From positions 3,038,001 through 3,102,000 of the forward strand of contig OY760934.1 of assembly GCA_963664245.1 (NCBI GenBank): a stretch of DNA of 64,000 nucleotides, given 5' to 3'. Made by a program: the position numbers and the translations under genes. Positions 8,979-17,289 of this stretch are shown here, piece after piece. Source of the stretch: GCA-2711565 sp963664245 (GTDB taxonomy: Bacteria; Bacteroidota; Bacteroidia; Bacteroidales; GCA-2711565). The notes under the pieces are model-generated. The model did not search any database. It worked only from the letters and a program-made list of their open reading frames with translations, and was not told the DNA's origin. How positions within the stretch are numbered: position 1 is the first letter of the stretch; the number at the start of each line of letters is the position of its first letter.

Positions 8979-10034
8979 TTAATTTATACAAGGGATAATG
9001 TCATTAATAATCAGGTTTTCAACTTTACTCCAAAGACCACTTGCCGTGTTTTCAGTATTTATGTGGTTGCTGTTTGCTACGATAACCGTGTTTTTCGATG
9101 GGATGCAAATCAGGAATTGCCCCCCATATCCATTACCCCAGTAAAAAGTTGTATTATGGGCATGTCCTATCCACCACCAGTAACCATAAGCAGTTCCATG
9201 TGGTGATGCATTATTGGTTGAAATTTTTTCTGTGGTTGATTGTATTACCCATTCTGAAGGAACAATCATTTGATTATTATAATAGCCATTGTTGAGCATT
9301 AAGCGGCTAATTTTGATTAAGTCGGCTGACTTTAATAATAAATCCCCTCCTCCGTTATAATACCCATTATCAAAATAATACCAGTCCAGGGTGTTGATCT
9401 CTAAAGGGGTAAATAAGTTTTCTTTGGCAAAATTCAGGGTGTTTAAGCCCGATTTTTGGCTAATTATAATTGATAGCAAGTGTGGCAATGCCGAATTATA
9501 ACAAAACACCTCGCCGGGTGTATCTACTATATCCTGACCGTACAAAAAATCCAATTGATCGTTAGCAAGAACATAAGTGTTATAAAACCCATTGGTGTAA
9601 TCCCATTCGTTCCAGTAAAACCCGGCACTCATTGTTAAAGCCTAGTAAAGGTTTATGTTAAGCTTGACAGGATCAACCGTTTCAATTTCATCACCAATTA
9701 AATCAACAAATTTTTGATATTCGTTATTAATTATTCCTTTTTCTATAGCGATGCCTGTTAAAATGGAAGTTATACTTTTAGTAATGGATCTGATATTGAA
9801 TAAAGTATTTTGGTCGTATCCCCCAAAATATTCTTCAGCGACAATAAGCTCGTTTCTTTCAATGATTAATGCTCCTAACCCGTTTATTGAAGATGCTTTA
9901 CTATATGCATTTTCCAGTTTTCTGGTGTCAATATTTTCATCTTCGGCCAGGGGAAATTTTGATATTCCTAAATCTTTTTGACAACCGTAAGTAATAACTA
10001 ATAGTAACAGAAAAAATTTTATATTTTTTTTCAT
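8979..10034 (-). pseudogene. Beta-lactamase-fold serine hydrolase interrupted by one in-frame TAG
   Basis: The reading frame from the ATG at 10034 runs 130 codons to a TAG at 9644-9642, then continues in the same frame to a stop at 8979, giving 351 residues if read through. The first part has a lipoprotein signal (LLLVITYGCQKD) and the catalytic SxxK motif (SITK in RSITKSITSIL). The second holds a Tyr-x-Asn-like site (CYNSALPHLLS) and the C-terminal YGGQFL strand. The stop sits in LNINLY-stop-ALTMSAGF, where the homologue at 34607 has ITLKHVLTMTPGF, so the TAG most likely replaced CAG. Neither half would be functional alone. It could be a recent pseudogene, a sequencing error or a read-through gene. 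The PD40 gene ends 1 nt upstream. Confidence 0.8.
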
Positions 10035-10035
10035 G

Positions 10036-10953
10036 TTACATATCTTTTAAATATGTATCTAGTTTAACCCAAAATATGTCGGGAAATCCATTGCTGCTGG
10101 ATCTGTTTGTGCTAAAATACAGGATGTTGTTTTCAAAATCTATTGTGGGCCAGTTTTCTTCAGAGCTTGAATTGATTGGGATTCCCATGTTTTCCGGAAC
10201 ACCCCATTCTCCATTTTTTTTGTAGCTGAGGTATAAATCACCAATTGTATTGTTCCCGATATGTCCGGTTCTACCGATAGAATAAAATATCATGTACTGT
10301 TCTTGAGGGTCAACAACAGCTTCAATATCAGGATTTGTTGAATTAATGTTTGATCCGGTATGTTTAATTTGGATACATTCATTATTTCTTACTACCCCCC
10401 TGAAAATGTCATTGTCGTTAGTTTTGTATTCCATATCAAAGTAGAAAACAGAATCATTTATAAAATGGATGTTTCTTATGTTTTTATTTATGGTGTCGGG
10501 CATGATAAGAGTATGTGGATTGTCCCAGGTGTTATCAACCTTACGGTCGGTGTACCAGATTTTACTGTAGGTTGAATTGCGGAACGAAGTAAAATATAAC
10601 CGTTTTCCCTTATTTGTTATTGATGGGCACGCATCTTGGTAGATCCCTGAAAATGATGCCAGTTGGGGTTGTTCCCATTTGTTATTTGTTTCTAACATCG
10701 TGTAAATAAACATCTTCCCGCTTGAAGGAATCAAACGTGTAAAGTACAACTCATGGTAAGTATGGTTATAAATAACCCCAAATTCAACCCCTGATGTAAT
10801 AGAAATAACCCCATCCCCAAATTTTTTTGGAGTATCACTTACTGATCCAAACTCAATTAGATTTTGGTTATTTGGGAGTTCTTGTTCTTGTTTGTCTTTA
10901 TCGCATGAGATAGTTAATATAATAAGGACAAAAAATGTTTTCATTTTGGACAT
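10036..10953 (-). CDS. PD40/TolB-like beta-propeller lipoprotein
   Basis: 305 residues with a lipoprotein signal peptide (FFVLIILTISCDKD, Cys17). Repeated strands of the PD40 kind are visible: GKRLYFTSFRNSTYSKIWYTDR, EQYMIFYSIGRTGH followed by GDLYLSYKKNGEWG, and NNILYFSTNRSSSNGFPDIF. These are WD40-like blades found in TolB and OmpA-associated proteins and usually mediate protein or glycan contacts. The start could also be Met4 (10944). It is first in a run with the broken serine hydrolase (1 nt gap) and the CBM9-like lipoprotein. Function unknown. Confidence 0.7.
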   Translation of the reverse strand: MSKMKTFFVLIILTISCDKDKQEQELPNNQNLIEFGSVSDTPKKFGDGVISITSGVEFGVIYNHTYHELYFTRLIPSSGKMFIYTMLETNNKWEQPQLASFSGIYQDACPSITNKGKRLYFTSFRNSTYSKIWYTDRKVDNTWDNPHTLIMPDTINKNIRNIHFINDSVFYFDMEYKTNDNDIFRGVVRNNECIQIKHTGSNINSTNPDIEAVVDPQEQYMIFYSIGRTGHIGNNTIGDLYLSYKKNGEWGVPENMGIPINSSSEENWPTIDFENNILYFSTNRSSSNGFPDIFWVKLDTYLKDM

Positions 10954-11327
10954 ATTTAATTTTGTTTGATGATATTTTATGTTAATTCTAGATGTCTCCT
11001 GTAAAAATTTTTTGTTACAATGAACCTTGTATTAACAAATGGTTTAAAATAATTTTATACTTGTTTATGCCTTATCTTTCCTTAGGCATTCAAGGTTTAG
11101 ATTTTTAAAAAAAAGTTGTTACTTCAAGAACCAAAATTGTTGATAAAAAAAATGGGGTTGAACAACTTTATGATGAAACGACCAATTCGCATTTAAAGCA
11201 ACGATTTTCTTATGTAATGTCCCCAAAATATGATAATGTCCGGTGTTTATTAACTTATGAAATGGTTTGGATTTTTGTTAATGACAGGATTAGTATATAT
11301 TTTTGTTTGTATAAGTTTATATTTGGA

Positions 11328-12392
11328 ATGGAAAATTTTTCTCACATTAATCAAAAAAAACTGTTTTGGATACTTAATACTTTTGGGTGGTTTATTTTTT
11401 CTTTAATCTGGTTCGTTTTATATACCCCCGAAGAAATAGAGGTAAAATCTTTGATCCAGTTTTTCTCTTCTAATTTTTTAATTCCCTATATGCTTACTAT
11501 TGGTTTGCGGTATTATTTTCGAAAAAGAAAGGTTAAAAGTGTTAAAATTTGGTGCTTATCATTTACAATACTTATTTCTGTATCCGTGGTTTCGTTTATT
11601 TGGAATAGTGTTAGTATCCTTTGTTGGGTGATGATATACAATCAGAAAATACAAGCTGTTATCCCTGTAATGGGAATTTCATCCGTAAAGATAATGTTAA
11701 GTATGCTTATTCTTATAATGGCCTGGAGCATGTTGTATTTTTTTATAAGCTTTGCTATACGTTGGCAAAAAGAACGGATTGAAAAAGAAAAAGCATTGCG
11801 CTATGCAACCCAGTCTAAAATGGAAATGCTGAAAAACCAGATTAACCCGCATTTTCTTTTCAATGCTTTAAACTCTATTTCTGCACTAATTGATGAGGAT
11901 AGCCCTAAAGCACAAAAAATAATTAACGAATTATCAGATTTTCTAAGATATACGCTAATTTATAAAAACACGCATTTAATTTCTTTAAAAGAAGAATTAA
12001 AAATTATAGATCATTTTATACAAATACAAAAAATCAGGTTCGAGGAAAAATTTAATGTTAAGTATAAAATTGATGCCAAAGCAGAGCAATTATTAATTTT
12101 ACCATCTTTGCTTTATCCGTTAGTTGAAAATGCCATAAAGCATGGGATGAAAATAGGTATCCCTCTGGAAATAGTTATTTCGGCAGAAATTGTAAAAGAA
12201 AAATTGTGTTTAACGGTTCAGAATTCGGGCGAATGGCAGCATAATTCTTTAAATCCGAATCGGAGTACCAATACCGGAATTAATAATGTTAAAGAACGTT
12301 TACATTGTGAATATGGTAGTAGAGCGTTATTTGACATTATTACGAAAGATTCTAAAGTAATTGTACAATTAATTTTACCTTATGAACAATGA
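11328..12392 (+). CDS. LytS/YehU-type sensor histidine kinase
   Basis: The start at 11328 (354 residues, MENFSHINQKKLFWILNTFG) is preferred, since it begins just before the first membrane segment; the frame also allows an ATG at 11217 with a poorly conserved extension. Four membrane segments occupy about residues 12-150. They are followed by a linker and the His_kinase domain with the phosphorylation site in NQINPHFLFNALNSI (His175). The ATPase domain has LVENAIKHGMK (N box) and NTGINNVKERL (G box). There is no periplasmic sensor domain, so the signal is probably felt in the membrane. It overlaps the LytTR regulator by 11 nt. Confidence 0.88.
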   Translation: MENFSHINQKKLFWILNTFGWFIFSLIWFVLYTPEEIEVKSLIQFFSSNFLIPYMLTIGLRYYFRKRKVKSVKIWCLSFTILISVSVVSFIWNSVSILCWVMIYNQKIQAVIPVMGISSVKIMLSMLILIMAWSMLYFFISFAIRWQKERIEKEKALRYATQSKMEMLKNQINPHFLFNALNSISALIDEDSPKAQKIINELSDFLRYTLIYKNTHLISLKEELKIIDHFIQIQKIRFEEKFNVKYKIDAKAEQLLILPSLLYPLVENAIKHGMKIGIPLEIVISAEIVKEKLCLTVQNSGEWQHNSLNPNRSTNTGINNVKERLHCEYGSRALFDIITKDSKVIVQLILPYEQ

Positions 12393-13116
12393 GATGTCAA
12401 CCCATTATAGAACAATAATTGTTGATGATGAACGTCTTGCGAGAGTCAAATTAAGGGGCCTGCTGAAAAATTTTAAACAAATTGAAATTGTTGGCGAGGC
12501 TGATAACGTTCCTAAAGCAATCCAGTTAATAGAAAAACTTAAGGTAGATTTATTGTTTCTTGATATACAAATGACTCCTGAATCGGGTTTTGATTTGTTA
12601 GAACAAATTGAATTTGATGGTAAAGTAGTTTTTGTTACTGCTTATGATGAGTTTGCATTAAAGGCTTTTGAAGTAAATGCATTGGATTATTTGTTGAAAC
12701 CCGTTCGTGAAGAAAGAATAGAACTTTTGTTGAAAAAACTGGAAGAAAAAACAAGCCCGGATGATACTTTAAGAGAATTGGATTACAGCGATAAACTATT
12801 TGTCAGCAATGATAAGTTGATGAAGTTTATTAATATCAAGGATGTTGTAATTGTTGAAGCAGTTGGGAACTACACGAAAATATTTTTAATCAATAAAGAT
12901 GAAATATTAGTATATAAGCCTCTTAAAGAATGGGAATCTCGTTTGCCAATTAACAAATTTTGCCGTATTCACCGTGCTCACATCATTAATATCGATTATG
13001 TGGAAAGGTTTGAGAAATGGTTTAACTATACCACAAAGGCATACATGCAAGGTGTTGAAAATCCGTTGAAAATTAGTAAGAATTACGCAAGCATATTTAA
13101 AAAACGTTTTAGTTAA
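12382..13116 (+). CDS. LytTR-type response regulator
   Basis: 244 residues. The receiver domain has the acidic pair DD at 15-16, the phospho-acceptor Asp61 in LFLDIQM, the Thr in FVTAYDE and the Lys in LLKPV. The C-terminal LytTR domain (about 140-244) contains VEAVGNYTKIF and FCRIHRAHIIN, the usual DNA-binding core. LytTR proteins bind paired direct repeats. The start at 12382 overlaps the kinase stop; Met5 (12394) is the alternative. The nearby direct repeat at 13852-13880, upstream of the exported protein gene, is a possible target (inference). Confidence 0.9.
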   Translation: MNNEMSTHYRTIIVDDERLARVKLRGLLKNFKQIEIVGEADNVPKAIQLIEKLKVDLLFLDIQMTPESGFDLLEQIEFDGKVVFVTAYDEFALKAFEVNALDYLLKPVREERIELLLKKLEEKTSPDDTLRELDYSDKLFVSNDKLMKFINIKDVVIVEAVGNYTKIFLINKDEILVYKPLKEWESRLPINKFCRIHRAHIINIDYVERFEKWFNYTTKAYMQGVENPLKISKNYASIFKKRFS

Positions 13117-13172
13117 AAAAACTTGGATTGTATCGGTTGGCCGATTCTTTTGATAATGTAATTATAGTTGCG

Positions 13173-13197
13173 AAAAAAAGGGCAAAACGCCCTTTTT
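13173..13197. terminator. Bidirectional terminator between the LytTR gene and an exported protein gene
   Basis: AAAAAGGGC-AAAAC-GCCCTTTTT is a perfect 9-bp stem flanked by A and T tracts, so it can serve both the regulator gene ending at 13116 and the convergent gene ending at 13227. Confidence 0.85.
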
Positions 13198-13226
13198 AAC
13201 CAATTATTTTTATTATGAGTATATTC

Positions 13227-13715
13227 TTAGATCAATGCTGCTTTGTATCTGTCTTTTAGTAAAGAAGGAAAATAGCTTGCAATTAAACCTAAAAGTTCTT
13301 TTTCTGATTTTTCAGAGTTTGTGAGTATTTTTTGTTTTGAGAATTCGGTGTTATCAAGACGTTGATCTACTAATTGGGGATCAATAGTAATGTATTTGGC
13401 TTGCATGTATGTTACCCCAAATTTGTCTTTTTTACAGGTGTATTGAATTTCAAAATGTGTTGACCGTACAATATAATTTTTGCAATTTTTTTGTTTGTCG
13501 ATAGCGATATAAATAGGTTGTTCCCCTTTTTCATAATCCAGATAGTAGGTTTTTAACTCGGTATCCTTGACGGTAATCTTTTTATCCGCATTAGTGATGG
13601 TGTATTTTCCATATTCGGTGTTGCTGTCTCCGCTTAAAATGATGTTTTCTGCAGCTAAGGTTGTTATGCCAAATGTGATGGTTAAGACGGTAATGATGAA
13701 TATTTTTGTTTTCAT
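13227..13715 (-). CDS. Exported protein of unknown function
   Basis: 162 residues with a clear signal peptide (MKTKIFIITVLTITFGITTLAAE, cleavage after LAA). The mature part is predicted to be mostly beta strands in the first two thirds (GKYTITNADKKITVKD, TYYLDYEKGEQPIYIAID), with two Cys (CKNYIV and YTCKKD) that could form a disulfide. A helical tail follows (SEKELLGLIASYFPSLLKDRY). I do not recognise the family. It is convergent with the LytTR regulator gene and shares a terminator with it; a CGTACGGAA direct repeat lies about 140 nt upstream of its start. Confidence 0.65.
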   Translation of the reverse strand: MKTKIFIITVLTITFGITTLAAENIILSGDSNTEYGKYTITNADKKITVKDTELKTYYLDYEKGEQPIYIAIDKQKNCKNYIVRSTHFEIQYTCKKDKFGVTYMQAKYITIDPQLVDQRLDNTEFSKQKILTNSEKSEKELLGLIASYFPSLLKDRYKAALI

Positions 13716-13851
13716 GATTAAAAATTTGATGGTTATTTAATAAAGTTCATTATAAGTTTAATATGTATGACCAATCTGTATGCCAGAAGTTATAATTGGT
13801 TAAATGTTAGTGTTTTGTAAGATATTTGCTGAGGGTAAAATTGTGAAAAAT

Positions 13852-13880
13852 CGTACGGAATTGTTCGGATGCGTACGGAA
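13852..13880. repeat. Direct repeat CGTACGGAA x2, possible operator
   Basis: Two identical 9-mers start 20 nt apart, about two helical turns, with a related TTCGGA word between them. The spacing suits a regulator that binds direct repeats such as a LytTR protein, and one is encoded at 12382-13116. The link is inference. Confidence 0.45.
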
Positions 13881-14011
13881 AGAATGGAAATTGCCTTCTC
13901 ATCTCAAACAGAAAAAATAATCAAAAAGCTAAAATAGTTAATTTAATGATTTCTATCATGTTATTAGCTGATGGATCTGTTTTTATATGCCTGTTTTTGA
14001 ATATGATTTTT

Positions 14012-14043
14012 TTTGAGTCTAGATAATCTTTTTGCTACATTTG
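14012..14043 (+). promoter_or_regulatory. nhaD promoter
   Basis: TTTG at 14012-14015, 20 nt spacer, TACATTTG at 14036-14043. This fits the -33/-7 promoter consensus of the phylum closely, 41 nt before the nhaD ATG. Confidence 0.7.
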
Positions 14044-14084
14044 CAGCCAAATTGTTTAAGCTTTAAACTAATTATTTTTGAGAT

Positions 14085-15503
14085 ATGGAAATGTTTATTT
14101 TGATGGTCGTTGTGTTTGTCCTCGGCTATACCGCAATTGCACTTGAACACCCGTTAAAAGTTGATAAAGCAGCTTCTGCTTTGATTTTGGGAATGATGCT
14201 TTGGGTAATTTTTGTTATTGCCCGTGTTGATATTTTAAGCTTGATGAATGATGCCGGTGAATACCTCAGCCTTTCGTGGAGAGAGTATTTGCATCATGAA
14301 GGAATTCATCAACCTTCAGCTAAAGATATGTTAGGGTTCATTACCCATCACGATATTATGGATCATTTAGCTGAAATTTCAACCATATTGTTCTTCCTTT
14401 TAGGAGCAATGACTATTGTTGAAACGGTTGACCAACACCAAGGTTTTAAACTGATAACCGACAAAATTAAAACCACGAACAAAGTTAAATTGTTATGGAT
14501 TTTAAGTACGTTGACTTTCTTCATGTCGGCAGCTTTGGATAACTTGACAACTACCATTGTTTTGGTTGCCTTGCTTCGTAAATTAATTGATGATAAGCAA
14601 ACACGTTGGTTCTTTGCAAGTATGGTTGTGTTGGCTGCTAATGCCGGTGGAGCATGGTCGCCAATTGGTGATGTTACAACAATTATGCTTTGGATTGGCG
14701 GACAGGTTACGGCCGGAAATATAATTGCGATGGTATTTTTCCCCAGCTTGATAACCATGGTTGTTCCGTTGGCTATTCTTTCGTTTAGGATGAAAGGAAA
14801 CGTTTCCCGCCCTGTTTTGAGCGCAGATGAAACCCGCGAATTTACAACTGCCCGCGAACGTAAACTAATTTTGATTATGGGTATTGCCGGACTTTTATTT
14901 GTTCCTGTATTTAAAACCTTAACTCACCTGCCTCCTTACATGGGAATGTTATTTAGTTTAGGTGTTATTTGGGTAACTACTGAAATTATGCACCGCAACA
15001 AACCGATGGAAGATCGTAGGAAATTAACTGTAATCGGCGTTATACGCAAGGTTGATGTTCCAACTATTTTCTTCTTCATGGGAATCCTTTCAGCGGTTGC
15101 CGCACTTCAATCAGCTGGACATTTGTCGTTATTGGCTGGATGGCTGGATAAAAACGTTGGAGATATTTACATCATTAATTTAATTATTGGGGCTCTTTCA
15201 TCCATTGTTGATAATGTGCCGCTTGTTGCCGGAGCAATGGGAATGTACGAAATTGCAGCTGCCGGAACTGCAGGATACGGTTCATTCTTTATGGTTGATG
15301 GTGTTTTCTGGGAATTCTTGGCATACTGTGCTGGTACCGGGGGAAGTATTTTAATTATTGGTTCTGCAGCCGGTGTTGCAGCCATGGGTATGGAAAAAAT
15401 CGATTTTATCTGGTACCTAAAACGTATTAGCTTACTGGCCCTGATTGGTTATTTGGCTGGTGCGGGGACTTATTATTTACAGGAAACATTTCTCCATTTG
15501 TAA
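14085..15503 (+). CDS. nhaD: NhaD-family Na+/H+ antiporter
   Basis: 472 residues, strongly hydrophobic with about 12 membrane segments. It exchanges cytoplasmic Na+ or Li+ for external H+. Conserved ion-transporter-superfamily segments are visible: AALDNLTTTIVLVALLRKL in the first half, NAGGAWSPIGDVTTIMLW, and the inverted-repeat partner SSIVDNVPLVAGAMGMYE in the second half. Asp in LDNLTT and VDNVPL are likely ion-binding residues. Length is that of the family. It has its own promoter and terminator, so it appears monocistronic. It fits a marine or saline-habitat organism. Confidence 0.92.
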   Translation: MEMFILMVVVFVLGYTAIALEHPLKVDKAASALILGMMLWVIFVIARVDILSLMNDAGEYLSLSWREYLHHEGIHQPSAKDMLGFITHHDIMDHLAEISTILFFLLGAMTIVETVDQHQGFKLITDKIKTTNKVKLLWILSTLTFFMSAALDNLTTTIVLVALLRKLIDDKQTRWFFASMVVLAANAGGAWSPIGDVTTIMLWIGGQVTAGNIIAMVFFPSLITMVVPLAILSFRMKGNVSRPVLSADETREFTTARERKLILIMGIAGLLFVPVFKTLTHLPPYMGMLFSLGVIWVTTEIMHRNKPMEDRRKLTVIGVIRKVDVPTIFFFMGILSAVAALQSAGHLSLLAGWLDKNVGDIYIINLIIGALSSIVDNVPLVAGAMGMYEIAAAGTAGYGSFFMVDGVFWEFLAYCAGTGGSILIIGSAAGVAAMGMEKIDFIWYLKRISLLALIGYLAGAGTYYLQETFLHL

Positions 15504-15534
15504 AGCAGATATTCATTTTAAGTAAGTAAATTCT

Positions 15535-15562
15535 AAGGCGGATAAGTTTCATCCGCCTTTTT
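15535..15562 (+). terminator. nhaD terminator
   Basis: AAGGCGGAT-AAGTTTC-ATCCGCCTT followed by TTT: 9-bp perfect stem, 32 nt after the nhaD stop codon. Confidence 0.88.
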
Positions 15563-15572
15563 CGTTTTGTGC

Positions 15573-15604
15573 CCGCAAGTTTTCATTTTTGAAATTGTCA
15601 AAAC
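15573..15604 (+). promoter_or_regulatory. Putative ECF-sigma promoter, copy 1 (before the sigma gene)
   Basis: A 32-nt block with CCGCAAGTTTT as -35-like part and GAAATTGTCAAA as -10-like part, 15 nt between AAGTT and GTC. It matches copy 2 (16202-16233) at 27 of 32 positions with the same spacing. The layout resembles the AAC-TT / GTC pattern of ECF promoters, so autoregulation by the sigma factor encoded 31 nt downstream is likely (inference). Confidence 0.55.
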
Positions 15605-15634
15605 AGGAAATAAAAAATTAATTAACTTTATTTC

Positions 15635-16201
15635 ATGGGCGAGCAGGAAATCATTGCCGGAATTAAGCAAGGAGATCAGAAAGCGTTTAGAACCTTGGTC
15701 GATCAATATCAGCCAAAGGTTTTAAATATATGTTATCGTTTTGTGAATGATGAAGATACTGCCAAAGATTTGACCCAGGATGTTTTTATTGAAGTTTACG
15801 AATCCATTCACTCGTTCAGGGGAGAGTCAAAATTGATGACCTGGTTGTACCGAACCGCTGTTAATAAATCGTTGAATTTTGTAAAACGGAATAGGCGGAT
15901 GAAGTTACTCGATAGTCTTGAATCGGTGTTCAACGGATCAAAAGAAACCACTGATGAGTCTTTTAACGCGGATAAAAACATTCAGGATTCTGAACGTTCA
16001 GCCCATTTGTACAATGCCATTAACTCGTTAAGCAAAAATCAGCGTATTGCTTTTAGCCTTCATAATATTGATGGTATATCTTATGCCGAAATAGCTGAGA
16101 CGATGCAACTTTCATTGTCCTCGGTCGAATCGCTCATACACCGCGCCAAACAAAACCTTCAGAAACGCTTGTTGAACTTTTACAAAAAAAATATAGATTA
16201 A
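15635..16201 (+). CDS. ECF (RpoE-like) RNA polymerase sigma factor
   Basis: 188 residues with the two ECF domains. Region 2 runs about 20-90 (DLTQDVFIEVYESIHSFRG, then LMTWLYRTAVNKSLNFVKR). Region 4 is at about 130-180 (LSKNQRIAFSLHNIDGISYAEIAETMQLS with the helix-turn-helix, then VESLIHRAKQNLQKRL). It directs RNA polymerase to extracytoplasmic-stress-type promoters. A zinc-finger anti-sigma gene follows 47 nt later, and two Spy/CpxP-like genes follow that, which points to an envelope stress response. Near-identical promoter-like blocks precede both the sigma and the anti-sigma gene. Confidence 0.93.
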   Translation: MGEQEIIAGIKQGDQKAFRTLVDQYQPKVLNICYRFVNDEDTAKDLTQDVFIEVYESIHSFRGESKLMTWLYRTAVNKSLNFVKRNRRMKLLDSLESVFNGSKETTDESFNADKNIQDSERSAHLYNAINSLSKNQRIAFSLHNIDGISYAEIAETMQLSLSSVESLIHRAKQNLQKRLLNFYKKNID

Positions 16202-16233
16202 CCGCAAGTTTTTATCGATGAAATTGTCAAACC
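16202..16233 (+). promoter_or_regulatory. Putative ECF-sigma promoter, copy 2 (before the anti-sigma gene)
   Basis: Second copy of the 32-nt block (see 15573-15604), starting directly after the sigma gene's stop codon and ending 15 nt before the anti-sigma ATG. If active it would drive anti-sigma and the downstream Spy-like genes separately from the sigma gene. Confidence 0.5.
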
Positions 16234-16248
16234 CTAAAACAAAATAAA

Positions 16249-16680
16249 ATGATTTGTAAAGAAGTACATAAAAAAATGAATGCATACCTGAACCGGGAGC
16301 TCGATCAAAAAGAGCTTGTCGATTTTGAATTGCACCTGAACGACTGTACTTCGTGTCGTCATTTAATAGACGAAGTAAAACAAACGATGCAATTAGCCGA
16401 AACCAAAAAAGTTTTGCAAGCTGATCCGTTTATGTTTACCCGTATCCAGGCCAAATTAGAAAATAAAGCAACCAAACGTCCGATTTGGCAAAAAGTAATG
16501 CAACCGGTTCTTGTTTCCATGATTTTAGTTATTGGTTTATTTGCTGGTGTTGCGATAGGTTCGAAATATTATAATGATAAAGTGATGCTCGAAAGCAACT
16601 CAACAGAAACCATTGAACAAGGAGTGTTTCTTAATGAAATGGCCTACGAATCATTAGAACTTTATTTATTAACAGAATAA
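16249..16680 (+). CDS. Zinc-finger anti-sigma factor
   Basis: 143 residues. The N-terminal zf-HC2 motif (Cys3, then HLNDCTSC near residues 28-35) is the zinc-binding anti-sigma domain that holds the ECF factor at the membrane. One membrane segment (VLVSMILVIGLFAGVAIG, about 85-103) separates it from a short periplasmic tail of about 35 residues, much shorter than in sensors with a real periplasmic domain. It lies between the ECF sigma gene and two Spy/CpxP-like genes, with an 11-nt gap to the next gene. Confidence 0.85.
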   Translation: MICKEVHKKMNAYLNRELDQKELVDFELHLNDCTSCRHLIDEVKQTMQLAETKKVLQADPFMFTRIQAKLENKATKRPIWQKVMQPVLVSMILVIGLFAGVAIGSKYYNDKVMLESNSTETIEQGVFLNEMAYESLELYLLTE

Positions 16681-16691
16681 TTTTATAAGCG

Positions 16692-17228
16692 ATGAACTAT
16701 TTTACCAGAAAAAAATTAACGATTCTACTTATAGCTGTTCTGTTAATTGCAAATATTGCAAGTATCGGGACGATCATATTCTTGAGCTACCGTAAACCTC
16801 CGATGCCAGAACCCCAATTTAATGCCGAGTCATTCAGAAAGACAAAAGAAAAACTTGGATTTACAAAAGAAAAGGAAGATACGCTAAAAATTATGCAGAA
16901 AAAGTATTGGGAACAAAGCCGGGAAGTAATGGTTCAGCTTCATCAAAAGCGGGTGCTAATCATGGATGAATTTTCAAAGCCGGATACCGATTCAACAAAA
17001 CTTTATCTTCTAGCTGAAGAAACCGGAGAGTTGCACACGCAGTTAAAAAAGTTGACGATCAATCATATGCTAGAGATGAAATCTGTTTGTACCGAAGAAC
17101 AATTCAAATTCCTTGATGGCATGTTTCGTAAAAGAATGATGGAAGACGAGCGCAAATTCCGTCCTGATTTTGACCGTAAAAGGCAATATAAAAACCGAAA
17201 AGAAAGGCGTTCACAAAGAGAAAATTAA
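16692..17228 (+). CDS. Membrane-anchored Spy/CpxP-like periplasmic protein
   Basis: 178 residues. An N-terminal membrane segment (ILLIAVLLIANIASIGTIIFL, without an obvious cleavage site) is followed by a Pro-rich stretch and a long helical, highly charged domain. The pattern EKLGFTKEKEDTLKIMQKKYWEQSREVMVQLHQKR and later TEEQFKFLDGMF resembles the LTxxQ repeats of Spy/CpxP and of zinc-resistance-associated ('heavy-metal resistance') proteins. Members act as periplasmic chaperones or as sensors feeding anti-sigma proteins. It sits 11 nt after the anti-sigma gene, so it is likely part of the same response. Confidence 0.7.
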   Translation: MNYFTRKKLTILLIAVLLIANIASIGTIIFLSYRKPPMPEPQFNAESFRKTKEKLGFTKEKEDTLKIMQKKYWEQSREVMVQLHQKRVLIMDEFSKPDTDSTKLYLLAEETGELHTQLKKLTINHMLEMKSVCTEEQFKFLDGMFRKRMMEDERKFRPDFDRKRQYKNRKERRSQREN

Positions 17229-17289
17229 TCGATTAATACTATATAACAAAGCTTATCAAATTCTAATTTTACAAACAAAAAACAAAAAA

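Larger units (their letters stand above)
13716..14084. other. 369-bp divergent intergenic region with a direct repeat
   Basis: No gene seen. It separates an exported protein gene (minus) from nhaD (plus). It holds CGTACGGAA twice, at 13852-13860 and 13872-13880 (20-nt period), and the nhaD promoter at 14012-14043. Confidence 0.6.
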
